DNA of 64,000 nt from Pseudomonas sp. Root71 (GTDB lineage: Bacteria > Pseudomonadota > Gammaproteobacteria > Pseudomonadales > Pseudomonadaceae). Location: positions 389,869 through 453,868 of the forward strand of contig NZ_LMHY01000029.1 of the NCBI RefSeq assembly GCF_001429045.1. The letters are read 5' to 3'. The number at the start of each line of letters is the position of its first letter. Positions within the stretch are counted from its first letter, which is position 1. The translations under genes and the position numbers were made by a program. This document shows, one piece after another, positions 24,212 through 32,535 of this stretch. The notes under the pieces are model-generated. The model was given only the letters and a program-made list of their open reading frames with translations, ran no database searches and was not told where the DNA came from.

Positions 24212-24275
24212 TCTTGCCCGCAGGCAATGCTGTGGTTAGGGTGGCCGCCATCGGCCATCCTCGCGAGACGCTTGC

Positions 24276-24608
24276 ATGCTCAATTACCTGTGGTTTTTCC
24301 TCGCCGCGCTGTTCGAAATTGCCGGTTGTTTTGCCTTCTGGATGTGGTTGCGCCAGGGTAAAAGCATGTGGTGGGTGGTGCCGGCGCTCCTGAGCCTGAC
24401 CCTGTTTGCCCTGCTGCTGACCCGGATCGAAGCCACCTACGCCGGCCGCGCCTATGCCGCTTACGGAGGCATCTACATCATTGCCTCGATCGGCTGGTTG
24501 GCCGTGGTCGAGCGGATTCGCCCCCTGGGTTCGGACTGGCTCGGCGTGGCGCTGTGTGTGATCGGCGCGAGCATCATTCTGTTCGGGCCTCGATTCTCCG
24601 TGTCCTGA
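24276..24608 (+). CDS. YnfA family (UPF0060) membrane protein
   Basis: 110 residues with four membrane spans. The family features are plain: NYLWFFLAALFEIAGCFAFW at the start, then RIEATYAGRAYAAYGGIYII. The fold is that of small multidrug resistance proteins (DMT clan), and some homologues export drugs; the role here is unproven. It stands 64 bases after the SDR gene on the same strand. Confidence 0.9.
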   Translation: MLNYLWFFLAALFEIAGCFAFWMWLRQGKSMWWVVPALLSLTLFALLLTRIEATYAGRAYAAYGGIYIIASIGWLAVVERIRPLGSDWLGVALCVIGASIILFGPRFSVS

Positions 24609-24763
24609 CAGACCAGCCCCTACATTCAATCGGCCTGTCAGACCTTTCCGTAAGTGCCGTACGTCAAGGGCTGTCAGTCCGGTCTGGTTTGCTGTCGGAG
24701 CATTGTGGGTGTACGTCGGGCCGGGCATCTTCAAGGGCCAGAAACCCCTGAAGGACACTCCTC

Positions 24764-24949
24764 ATGCTCGTACTCACTCGTGTTGTGGGCGAAACCATTT
24801 CCATCGGTGACAACATTACCGTGCGCGTTCTCGCGATCAATGGAAACAACATTCGCTTTGGCGTCGAAGCGCCCCGGGACGTCAACGTGCACCGCTGCGA
24901 AATCTACGAACGCATCCAGAAAAAACTGGCGAAAACCAAGGGACACTGA
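24764..24949 (+). CDS. csrA: CsrA/RsmA-family RNA-binding regulator, divergent paralogue
   Basis: 61 residues. A dimeric post-transcriptional regulator that binds GGA motifs in mRNA leaders. The fold is plainly CsrA: MLVLTRVVGETISIGDNITV, then APRDVNVHRCEIYERIQKKL. Leu4 and Arg44 of the RNA-binding surface are present, but position 7 is Val where the well-studied proteins have Arg or Lys. Pseudomonas genomes carry several Rsm proteins (RsmA, RsmE, RsmI, RsmN); this one differs from the RsmA and RsmE sequences I recall and may be RsmI-like. The ribosome site CTGAAGGACA contains a GGA, so self-regulation is possible. Its stop lies five bases from the opposite yheU-type stop, within a palindrome. 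Confidence 0.93.
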   Translation: MLVLTRVVGETISIGDNITVRVLAINGNNIRFGVEAPRDVNVHRCEIYERIQKKLAKTKGH

Positions 24950-24959
24950 AGACTTCAGT
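24945..24959. repeat. 15-bp perfect palindrome spanning two convergent stop codons
   Basis: ACTGAAG-A-CTTCAGT. It contains the TGA of csrA (24947-24949) and the TGA of the opposite gene (24955-24957, read as TCA). This is the second such case in the window, after 8735-8748. Confidence 0.8.
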
Positions 24960-25182
24960 CAAACAGGTGTTTGGGCACGTCGTGCTTGAGCATCAGTTGG
25001 CACTGCTCGCTTTCCGGGTCGAAGACAATCAGTGCCTGGCCCTTGGTCAGCGCCTGGCGCACGCGCAGTACACGGGTTTCCAGGGGCGTGTCGTCACCAT
25101 TGTCCGTGCCGTCGCGGGTCACGAAATCCTCGATCAGGCGGGTGAGGGTGTCGACTTGGAGTTGGTCGTGGGGGATCAGCAT
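24955..25182 (-). CDS. YheU family (UPF0270) protein
   Basis: 75 residues, start at the ATG of MLIPHDQLQVDTLTRLIEDF; a GTG two codons upstream is less likely because GAGG lies 6 bases before the ATG. The pattern LIEDFVTRDGTDNGDDTPLE and the C-terminal ALIVFDPESEQCQL match YheU of E. coli. Function unknown. Convergent with csrA. Confidence 0.88.
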   Translation of the reverse strand: MLIPHDQLQVDTLTRLIEDFVTRDGTDNGDDTPLETRVLRVRQALTKGQALIVFDPESEQCQLMLKHDVPKHLFD

Positions 25183-25269
25183 AGGCACCTCGGTTGGATC
25201 AATGGCGCGATGCTACGGCGATTGGCCGGTATCGGCTAGCCTGGGATTTGATGTCGTCTGCTCTGACGC

Positions 25270-25364
25270 CATCGCGAGCAAGCTCGCTCCCACAGGGTTC
25301 AGTGGCGAACCGGGTAATTGTGTTCACCACCGATCAACTGTGGGAGCGAGCTTGCTCGCGATGG
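25270..25364. repeat. REP-type inverted pair (family A, TCGCGAG ends outward)
   Basis: ATCGCGAGCAAGCTCGCTCC(CACAG) at the left, (CTGTG)GGAGCGAGCTTGCTCGCGAT at the right; arms perfect over 25 bases, 45 bases between. The orientation is opposite to the pair at 6420, which has the same arm sequence. Confidence 0.88.
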
Positions 25365-25392
25365 CGATCTCTCCAGCAACAAAAAAACCGGA

Positions 25393-26583
25393 TCAGCTCT
25401 CCGAACGCTGTCCCACCAGGCTGTCCACCGACGGTACCCGCGTGTCGCTTTCCATCTGAGTGTCATGTTCGAGCTGATGGCTGAAGCGATCCAGTGAGCC
25501 CTTGGCCGGTTGTGCATCGCTGGCAAACACGGGCGGGCTGAGGATGTACGCACCGAGCAGGCGGCTCAGGGCGGCGAGGCTGTCGATGTGAGTGCGCTCG
25601 TAACCGTGGGTGGCATCGCAGCCGAAGGCGAGCAGGGCGGTGCGAATATCGTGGCCGGCGGTGACCGCCGAGTGTGCGTCGCTGAAGTAGTAGCGGAACA
25701 GGTCCCGGCGTGCCGGCAACTCGTTGTCGCTGGCCAGGCGCAAGAGGTGGCGCGACAGGTGATAGTCATAGGGCCCGCCGGAATCCTGCATCGCGATGCT
25801 CACCGCGTGCTCGCTGGAGTGTTGGCCTGGCGCGACCGGTGCGATGTCGATGCCGACGAACTCACTGACATCCCAGGGCAGCGCCGCCGCCGCGCCGCTG
25901 CCGGTTTCTTCGGTGATGGTGAACAGCGGATGGCAGTCGATCATCAGTTCTTCGCCACTGTCGACGATGGCCTTGAGCGCCGCCAGCAGTGCGGCCACCC
26001 CGGCCTTGTCGTCGAGGTGACGGGCACTGATGTGGCCGCTTTCGGTGAACTCCGGCAGCGGGTCGAAGGCGACGAAATCGCCGACGCTGATGCCCAGCGA
26101 CTCGCAGTCGGCACGGGTGGCGCAGTAGGCGTCCAGGCGCAACTCGATGTGATCCCAACTGATTGGCATCTCATCCACGGCGGTATTGAATGCGTGCCCG
26201 GAAGCCATCAGCGGCAAGACGCTGCCACGGATCACACCACTGTCGGTAAACAGGCTGACCCGGCTGCCCTCGGCAAAACGGCTGGACCAGCAGCCGACGG
26301 GCGCGAGGGTCAGGCGGCCGTTGTCTTTCACTGCACGTACCGCCGCGCCGATGGTGTCCAGGTGGGCGGAAACGGCGCGGTCGGGGCTGTTCTTCTTGCC
26401 CTTGAGCGTGGCGCGGATGGTGCCGCGACGGGTCAGCTCGAAGGGAATGCCCAGTTCTTCAAGGCGTTCGGCGACGTAGCGCACGATGGTGTCGGTGAAC
26501 CCGGTGGGGCTGGGAATGGCGAGCATTTCCAGCAGCACTTTTTGCAGGTAACCGAGGTCCGGCTCGGGGATTTTGCTGGTCAT
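25393..26583 (-). CDS. M42-family peptidase of the NAGGN osmolyte operon
   Basis: 396 residues from the ATG of MTSKIPEPDLGYLQKVLLEM. A co-catalytic zinc aminopeptidase fold (M42/M20 clan): the ligand blocks AVSAHLDTIGAAV (His and Asp), ARHLDDKAGVAALL (Asp), ITEETGSGAAAALP (catalytic Glu-Glu) and FVGIDIAPV (Asp) can all be seen. It is regularly found as the third gene after asnO and ngg, so it may break down the dipeptide osmolyte or process a precursor; the activity is not established. The frame is open 79 codons upstream, but that part is coded over a REP pair and is not protein. The C-terminal 35 residues are polar and variable. Confidence 0.88.
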   Translation of the reverse strand: MTSKIPEPDLGYLQKVLLEMLAIPSPTGFTDTIVRYVAERLEELGIPFELTRRGTIRATLKGKKNSPDRAVSAHLDTIGAAVRAVKDNGRLTLAPVGCWSSRFAEGSRVSLFTDSGVIRGSVLPLMASGHAFNTAVDEMPISWDHIELRLDAYCATRADCESLGISVGDFVAFDPLPEFTESGHISARHLDDKAGVAALLAALKAIVDSGEELMIDCHPLFTITEETGSGAAAALPWDVSEFVGIDIAPVAPGQHSSEHAVSIAMQDSGGPYDYHLSRHLLRLASDNELPARRDLFRYYFSDAHSAVTAGHDIRTALLAFGCDATHGYERTHIDSLAALSRLLGAYILSPPVFASDAQPAKGSLDRFSHQLEHDTQMESDTRVPSVDSLVGQRSES

Positions 26584-26617
26584 GGAAACTCCTGATTGGT
26601 TATCGCCTGTTCGGCCG

Positions 26618-26686
26618 CCTTCGCGAGCAAGCCCGCTCCCACAGGGGAATGCGATCACACGTGGGAGCGGGCTTGCTCGCGAAGGG
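26618..26686. repeat. REP-type inverted pair (family A, TCGCGAG ends outward) inside the NAGGN operon
   Basis: CTTCGCGAGCAAGCCCGCTC(CCAC) and (GTGG)GAGCGGGCTTGCTCGCGAAG; the arms are perfect and only about 18 bases lie between them. It sits in the 124-base gap between ngg and the peptidase gene. Confidence 0.88.
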
Positions 26687-26707
26687 GCCAGCCCAGGCAA
26701 CGCATCA

Positions 26708-28456
26708 CTAAGAGACCACCGGCTGACTGTACGGAAACAACAGATCCACAAACCGCTCCGCTGTCGGCTGCGGTTCATGGTTGGCCAGCCCGGCTCGTTC
26801 GTTGGCTTCGATAAACACATAGTCCGGCTGGTCAGCGGCCGTCACCATCAGGTCGAGGCCAACCATGGGAATGTCCAGTGCCCGCGCGGCCCGTACCGCC
26901 GCATCCACCAGCGTCGGGTGCAGGATCGCCGTGACGTCTTCAAGCACGCCGCCGGTATGAAGGTTCGCCGTGCGTCGCACGAACAGGTGCTCACCGGCCT
27001 GCAGAATGCTGCTGTAGTCGTATCCGGCTGCACGCAAGGTGCGCTGGGTTTCCTGGTCCTGCGGGATCTTGCTTTCGCCGCCCGTGGCCGCCTGTCGCCG
27101 CCGGCTCTGGGCTTCGATCAATGCACCGATGGAGTGCTGGCCGTCGCCCACCACTTCGGCTGGCCGGCGAATGGCGGCAGCGACCACTTCAAAACCGATC
27201 ACCACAATGCGCAGGTCCAGGCCTTCATGGAAACTTTCCAGCAGCACGCGGTTGTCGAAGTGGCGAGCGGCTTCTATGGCTTGCTGCACTTCCTCGATGG
27301 TGCGCAAATCCACCGCCACCCCTTGGCCCTGTTCACCATCCAGCGGCTTGACCACCACGCGCTGGTGTTCATCGAGGAAGGCCAGGTTGTCATCGGCGTT
27401 ACCCGCCAGTTGCTGCGCCGGCAGGTTCAAGCCGGCAGCCTTGAGCACTTTGTGGGTCAGGCTTTTGTCCTGGCACAGGGTCATGCTGACGGCGCTGGTC
27501 AGGTCGCTCAGGGATTCGCGGCAGCGTACCCGGCGCCCGCCATGGCTGAGGGTGAACATCCCGGCGTCGGCGTCATCGACATGCACATCGATGCCACGAC
27601 GGTGTGCTTCCTCGACAATGATCCGCGCGTAGGGGTTGAACGCGGCTTCCGGGCCGGGCCCGAGAAATAGCGGCTGATTGATGCCGTTCTTGCGCTTGAT
27701 GGCGAAGGTCGTCAGGTTGCGAAAGCCGAGCTTGGCGTAAAGGCTTTTCGCCTGGCGGTTGTCGTGCAGCACCGACAGGTCGAGGCAGGCAAGCCCGCGA
27801 CTCATGAAGTGTTCGATCAAATGCCGCACCAGCACTTCACCGACACCCGGCCGCGCACAATGCGGGTCGACCGCCAGGCACCACAGGCTGCTGCCGTTCT
27901 CCGGATCATTGAAGGCCTTGTGGTGGTTGAGGCCCATGACGCTGCCGATGACTGCGCCGCTGTCTTCGTCTTCGGCCAGCCAGTACACCGGGCCGCCCAG
28001 ATGACGCGGCGTCAGCAGGGTGGCATCGATGGGCAACATGCCGCGGGCCTGATACAGCTGGTTGATCGCCTGCCAGTCGGCATCGCTTTGCGCGCGTCGA
28101 ATGCGGAAACCGCGAAACACCCGGGTTGCCTGCCGGTAGTCGCTGAACCACAGGCGCAAGGTATCGGACGGGTCGAGGAACAGCTGCGTCGGCTCCAGCC
28201 CCAGTACTTGCTGGGGCGCGGCGACGTACAGGGCAATGTCCCGCTCGCCGGGTTGCTCGTTGAGCAACTCTCCGGCCAGGCTCGCGGCATCGGCAAAGGT
28301 GTGTCCGATCAGCAAGCGCCCCCAGCCGCAATGCACGGCGATCGGCGCACCGCCGAGTTCACAGCGATCCTCGGCCAGGCGTGCCTGCAAGCGTTCATAG
28401 GAGGGTGACTGGCCGCGCAACAGGCGTTGGCTGATAGCCGTGGCGTGAGGTTTCAT
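26708..28456 (-). CDS. ngg: N-acetylglutaminylglutamine synthetase
   Basis: 582 residues, two enzymes in one chain. Residues about 95-285 are a GNAT acetyltransferase (SSLWCLAVDPHCARPGVGEV, then DLSVLHDNRQAKSLYAKLGF). Residues about 300-575 are an ATP-grasp ligase (VVVKPLDGEQGQGVAVDLRT, LDIPMVGLDLMVTA, FIEANERAGLANHEP). Together they acetylate and join two glutamines, giving N-acetylglutaminylglutamine, which AsnO then amidates to the osmolyte NAGGN. This matches the genes described in Sinorhizobium and Pseudomonas. The gene follows asnO by three bases, so the two are cotranslated. Confidence 0.95.
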   Translation of the reverse strand: MKPHATAISQRLLRGQSPSYERLQARLAEDRCELGGAPIAVHCGWGRLLIGHTFADAASLAGELLNEQPGERDIALYVAAPQQVLGLEPTQLFLDPSDTLRLWFSDYRQATRVFRGFRIRRAQSDADWQAINQLYQARGMLPIDATLLTPRHLGGPVYWLAEDEDSGAVIGSVMGLNHHKAFNDPENGSSLWCLAVDPHCARPGVGEVLVRHLIEHFMSRGLACLDLSVLHDNRQAKSLYAKLGFRNLTTFAIKRKNGINQPLFLGPGPEAAFNPYARIIVEEAHRRGIDVHVDDADAGMFTLSHGGRRVRCRESLSDLTSAVSMTLCQDKSLTHKVLKAAGLNLPAQQLAGNADDNLAFLDEHQRVVVKPLDGEQGQGVAVDLRTIEEVQQAIEAARHFDNRVLLESFHEGLDLRIVVIGFEVVAAAIRRPAEVVGDGQHSIGALIEAQSRRRQAATGGESKIPQDQETQRTLRAAGYDYSSILQAGEHLFVRRTANLHTGGVLEDVTAILHPTLVDAAVRAARALDIPMVGLDLMVTAADQPDYVFIEANERAGLANHEPQPTAERFVDLLFPYSQPVVS

Positions 28457-28459
28457 CGG

Positions 28460-30232
28460 TCAGATTCCTTGTTCGCTGAGCCACAGGTTGAGGGCCGCCA
28501 GTTGCCACAGCTTCGAGCCGCGTAACGGTGTCAATTGCCCCTGTGGATCAGTCAGTAGACGGTCGAGCATCGCGGGGTTGAACAGGCCGCGATCCTGGCT
28601 GGGATCAAGCAGCAGTTCGCGCACCCATTCCAGCGTATCGCCCTGCAAATGCTTGAGGCCCGGCACCGGGAAGTAACCTTTCTTGCGGTCGATCACTTCA
28701 CTGGGAATCACTTGTCGCGCGGCTTCTTTCAAGACTTGCTTGCCGCCGTCCGGCAGTTTGAAACGCCCCGGAATCCGTGCCGAGAGCTCCACCAGGCGGT
28801 AGTCGAGAAACGGCGTGCGCGCTTCCAGGCCCCAGGCCATGGTCATGTTGTCGACCCGTTTGACCGGGTCGTCCACCAGCATCACCGTACTGTCCAGACG
28901 CAAGGCCTTGTCCACCGCCGCATCGGCACCGGGCTGGGCGAAATGGGCTTTGACGAAGTCACCGGCGGCGTCATTCGCGGTCAGCCATTTCGGTTGCACG
29001 GTGGCGGCGTAGTCGTCGTAACTGCGGTCGAAAAATGCTTCGCGGTACGCGGCATATGGATCGCTCGCGCCGTCCACTTGCGGATACCAGTGGTAACCGG
29101 CGAACAGTTCATCGGCGCCCTGGCCGCTCTGGACCACCTTGCAATGTTTGGCCACTTCCCGGGACAACAGGTAGAAGGCGATGCAGTCGTGGCTGACCAT
29201 CGGTTCGCTCATGGCGCGGAACGCGGCGGGCAGTTGTTCGATGATTTCCTTTTCGTCGATGCGCAGTTGGTGATGTTGCGTGCCGTAGTGTCGGGCGATC
29301 AGGTCCGAATACTGGAACTCGTCCCCGCGCTCGCCACCGGCATCCTGGAAACCGATGGAGAAGGTCGACAGATTGTCCACGCCGACTTCCCGCAACAGGC
29401 CCACCAGCAGACTTGAGTCGACGCCGCCGGACAACAGCACGCCGACATCCACTGCCGCGCGTTGGCGGATGGCGACCGCTTCGCGGGTGCTGTCGAGCAC
29501 ACGGTCGCGCCAGTCTTCGAGGGTCAGATCCATCTCATCGGCGTGAGGGCCATAGGGCAGGGTCCACCAGGTTTTCTGCTCGGTGCGGCCATCGGCTTCG
29601 ATGCGCATCCAGGTGGCCGGCGGCAGTTTTTCGATGCCCGCCAGCAAGGTGCGCGGTGCCGGGACCACGGCGTGGAAATTCAGATAGTGATTGAGCGCCA
29701 CGGGATCGAGGATCGGGCTGATGTCGCCGCCCTTGAGCAATGCCGGCAGCGCCGAGGCGAAGCGCAGGCGCTGGCCGGTGCGTGACAGGTACAGCGGTTT
29801 CACGCCGAGACGGTCGCGGGCGATGAACAGGCGTTGGGCATCGCGCTCCCAAACGGCAAAGGCAAACATGCCGTTGAGTTTTGGCAGCAAGGCTTCGCCC
29901 CAGGCGTGATAGCCCTTGAGCAAGACTTCGGTGTCGCCACCGGAATAGAAGGCGTAACCCAGGTTTTCCAGTTCCGCGCGCAGTTCCGGAAAGTTGTAGA
30001 TCGCCCCGTTGAAGGCCAGGGACAAGCCCAGTTGCGGGTCGATCATCGGCTGCGCCGAGCCGTCCGACAGGTCCATGATTTTCAGGCGCCGATGGCCCAG
30101 GGCAACCGGTCCCTGGCTATGAAATCCCCAGGCGTCGGGGCCGCGAGGGGCCAGGTGGTGGGTGATTCGTTCAATGGCTGCAAGGTCTGCAGGTTGGTGA
30201 TCAAAACGTAACTCGCCAGCTAATCCGCACAT
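28460..30232 (-). CDS. asnO: N-acetylglutaminylglutamine amidotransferase (asparagine synthase-like)
   Basis: 590 residues. Starts MCGLAGELRFD, so Cys2 becomes the N-terminal nucleophile after Met removal; 16 codons of open frame before it are not used. Residues 2-200 are the class II glutaminase (RGPDAWGFHS, GHRRLKIMDLS, FNGAIYNFPELR, SGGDTEVLLKGY). Residues about 230-550 are the asparagine synthetase domain with the PP-loop VLLSGGVDSSLLVGLL. It makes the C-terminal amide of N-acetylglutaminylglutamine, an osmolyte made under salt stress. First gene of a three-gene minus-strand operon. The ribosome site TAAGGAATTT precedes the ATG. Confidence 0.95.
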   Translation of the reverse strand: MCGLAGELRFDHQPADLAAIERITHHLAPRGPDAWGFHSQGPVALGHRRLKIMDLSDGSAQPMIDPQLGLSLAFNGAIYNFPELRAELENLGYAFYSGGDTEVLLKGYHAWGEALLPKLNGMFAFAVWERDAQRLFIARDRLGVKPLYLSRTGQRLRFASALPALLKGGDISPILDPVALNHYLNFHAVVPAPRTLLAGIEKLPPATWMRIEADGRTEQKTWWTLPYGPHADEMDLTLEDWRDRVLDSTREAVAIRQRAAVDVGVLLSGGVDSSLLVGLLREVGVDNLSTFSIGFQDAGGERGDEFQYSDLIARHYGTQHHQLRIDEKEIIEQLPAAFRAMSEPMVSHDCIAFYLLSREVAKHCKVVQSGQGADELFAGYHWYPQVDGASDPYAAYREAFFDRSYDDYAATVQPKWLTANDAAGDFVKAHFAQPGADAAVDKALRLDSTVMLVDDPVKRVDNMTMAWGLEARTPFLDYRLVELSARIPGRFKLPDGGKQVLKEAARQVIPSEVIDRKKGYFPVPGLKHLQGDTLEWVRELLLDPSQDRGLFNPAMLDRLLTDPQGQLTPLRGSKLWQLAALNLWLSEQGI

Positions 30233-30308
30233 AAATTCCTTACCGGTTTTTCCGTTGGGGAGGGTCGATCGATACCGCACCGAAACAGCGGGTGCTCAGA
30301 AAGTGACC

Positions 30309-30340
30309 CTCATCGGTAAGGGGAGTTTTAGATCGATGAG
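30309..30340. promoter_or_regulatory. Inverted repeat in the asnO upstream region
   Basis: CTCATCG and CGATGAG with 18 bases between, about 77-108 bases upstream of the asnO start. It may be an operator or a leader hairpin of the osmotically controlled operon. No clear extracytoplasmic-sigma (GAACTT/TCTGA) promoter with correct spacing was found. Confidence 0.35.
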
Positions 30341-30402
30341 TTATATGCGCGACTGGCCACGGCCGAATCGCCCGGTGAGGGCGACTTCGGCTGCTGTATC
30401 GA

Positions 30403-32382
30403 CTACTTGCCCCGGATCAGGCGCCGCAGGGCAAACCGGTTGGGGTGACAGGCTTCAGCCACACTTCTGGGCAACGGCAGGGGTTCATTGTCCAGCCAGG
30501 CTGCCAGCAGTTCTGCGGACAGCGGCGCGGTGATCAGGCCGCGCGAGCCGTGACCGCTGTTGATGTACAAACCGTCAAGCCATGGGCATTCGACGTCCGG
30601 TACCTGCCGGGCGTCCTTGCTTAGTGCTGCATACACCTGAGTGAACACCTGGGTATCGGCCAGCGGGCCGACGATTGGCAAGTAGTCGGGGCTGGTGCAA
30701 CGAAAGGCAGCGCGACCCTGGAGACTTTCAGGTGCAAGTTTATCGGCCTGTAGACGCTCGACCAGGTCGTGGGAAATCTCTTCGAGCATGGCCAGGTTGC
30801 CCAGGTGTTCTGCCGTGGTCGGCGTCAGGTCATCGCTCTTGAAATCGAAACTGGCTCCCAGGGTATGTTCGCCCAAGCGGGCAGGGGCGACATAGCCTTC
30901 GGCACATACCACGGTGCTCAGTGCCTGGCTTTGCGGGGTTTGCGCCAGGCGGGTGATTTGCCCGCGAATGCGTTTGAGCGGCAACTCGGCGCTTTCGGGG
31001 AAACGCTGGATTTCAGCCGCGCCGGCGAGTACCACCACGGGGGCGTCGGCAAGCAATCGCTCGCCGTCCCAGGCTTGCCAACGGCCTTCAACCTTGCGCA
31101 GTTCCAGCGCATCGTGATGGGTGAGCAGTTGAATCTGTGGATGCGCAGCCTGCCACTGGCACAGCGCCGGTGGGTGGACCCAGCCGCCTTCGGGATAGAA
31201 CAGGCCTCCCTGTGCCAGCCCGATACCGGCCACGGCCTGTGCCTCGGTTTGATCCAGCAGGTGCAACAAGTCCGCCGCAAACGCCGCGGCCAACTGCGCC
31301 TGACGCTCGGCCTCCTTGGCATTGAAGGCCAGTTGCAACACGCCGCAATCGTCCCAGTCGCGGCCCCGTTGCAAGTGTTCGAGCAGGCGTCGGGTGTAGC
31401 TGAATCCGCTGACGATCATTTGCGACAGCGCCGTGCCGTGGGCGGATAACTTCAGGTAGAGCACGCCCTGCGGGTTACCCGAGGCTTCCCGGGCGATGTC
31501 GTCGTGGCGCTCCAGCACTGTCACTTGCCAGCCCCGCGCGGCGAGGCTGGCGGCGCTGGCACAACCGGCCAGGCCGGCACCGATCACCAGTGCCTGGCGC
31601 TCGCCGGTCAGCGGAGTTGGGCGGGCGAACCAGGGTTTATCCAGGGCCGGAGCCGGCGTTTCCTGGGGCCAGCCGAGGAACTCGCCGCGCAGGATCTCCC
31701 ATTTGTGGCCGATGCCGGGGGTGCGTTTCATCTTGAAGCCGGCGGCGTTGAGCAGGCGCCGCACCCAGCCGGTGCTGGTGAAAGTGCTGATGGATGCACC
31801 GGGAGCGGCCAGGCGAGCCAGTTCGGCAAACAGTTCGGCGGTCCACATGTCGGGGTTTTTCGCCGGGGCGAAACCGTCGAGGAACCAGGCGTCGATTCGG
31901 GCATCGAGTTGCGGCAGTTGCTCCAGTGCATCGCCGATCAGCAGCGTCAGGGTCACGCGGCCGTGGTCCAGCGTCAGGCGCTGAAAGCCCTGATGGATGG
32001 CCACGTATTGCTCCAGCAGTTGATCGGCAAACACCTTGAGTTCCGGCCATAGCGCCAGGGCCCGCTGCAAGTCGGCCGGGCTCAGCGGGTACTTCTCGAC
32101 GCTGACAAAATGCAACCGCGCACCGGCCGCGGCGTGTTGCTCGAACACCTGCCAGGCGCACAGGAAATTCAGCCCGGTGCCGAACCCCGTTTCCCCGATG
32201 ACCAGCCGCCCGCCTTCGGGCAAGGCCGCAAAGCGCTCCGCCAAACGGTTCTGTTCGATAAAGACGTAGCGGGTTTCGTCCAGCCCCGACTGGTCGGAGA
32301 AATACACATCGTCGAACACTCGCGAATACGGGCGACCTTGGTCGTCCCAGTCGAGTTGGGCGTGGGGCAATACAGGTTTCAT
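30403..32382 (-). CDS. mnmC: Bifunctional tRNA modification enzyme MnmC (MnmD methyltransferase + FAD oxidoreductase)
   Basis: 659 residues, the usual fused length. Residues 1-240 are the SAM-dependent MnmC2 (MnmD) domain: LVIGETGFGTGLNFLCAWQV is the SAM loop and WFLDGFAPAKNPDMWTAELF the catalytic block. Residues about 260-650 are the FAD-dependent MnmC1 domain (ALVIGAGLAGCASAASLAAR, REASGNPQGVLYLKLS, INSGHGSRGLITAPLSAELL). It turns carboxymethylaminomethyl-uridine 34 into methylaminomethyl-uridine in tRNAs for Lys, Glu, Gln and others. Divergent from pap; the asnO gene follows on the same strand 171 bases downstream with its own upstream region. Confidence 0.95.
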   Translation of the reverse strand: MKPVLPHAQLDWDDQGRPYSRVFDDVYFSDQSGLDETRYVFIEQNRLAERFAALPEGGRLVIGETGFGTGLNFLCAWQVFEQHAAAGARLHFVSVEKYPLSPADLQRALALWPELKVFADQLLEQYVAIHQGFQRLTLDHGRVTLTLLIGDALEQLPQLDARIDAWFLDGFAPAKNPDMWTAELFAELARLAAPGASISTFTSTGWVRRLLNAAGFKMKRTPGIGHKWEILRGEFLGWPQETPAPALDKPWFARPTPLTGERQALVIGAGLAGCASAASLAARGWQVTVLERHDDIAREASGNPQGVLYLKLSAHGTALSQMIVSGFSYTRRLLEHLQRGRDWDDCGVLQLAFNAKEAERQAQLAAAFAADLLHLLDQTEAQAVAGIGLAQGGLFYPEGGWVHPPALCQWQAAHPQIQLLTHHDALELRKVEGRWQAWDGERLLADAPVVVLAGAAEIQRFPESAELPLKRIRGQITRLAQTPQSQALSTVVCAEGYVAPARLGEHTLGASFDFKSDDLTPTTAEHLGNLAMLEEISHDLVERLQADKLAPESLQGRAAFRCTSPDYLPIVGPLADTQVFTQVYAALSKDARQVPDVECPWLDGLYINSGHGSRGLITAPLSAELLAAWLDNEPLPLPRSVAEACHPNRFALRRLIRGK

Positions 32383-32535
32383 GGCAGGCTCGGCAACGGC
32401 AAGGCCGCCATTCTAGCCGATCGCAGGCGTGGTGCTTGATCCGTGGCAAGACATGCATTGGCCGAGGACGGGAAAATCCCTGCTGGCCTTCAGTTCAATC
32501 CGCTAGTCTTGCTCACATCTGGAAGGGAGCCGCTC

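Noticed and set aside
30233..30402. AlgU-type promoter before asnO
   Set aside because: AAACTC and TCTGA occur on the minus strand but are about 22 bases apart, too far for a GAACTT-N16/17-TCTGA promoter.
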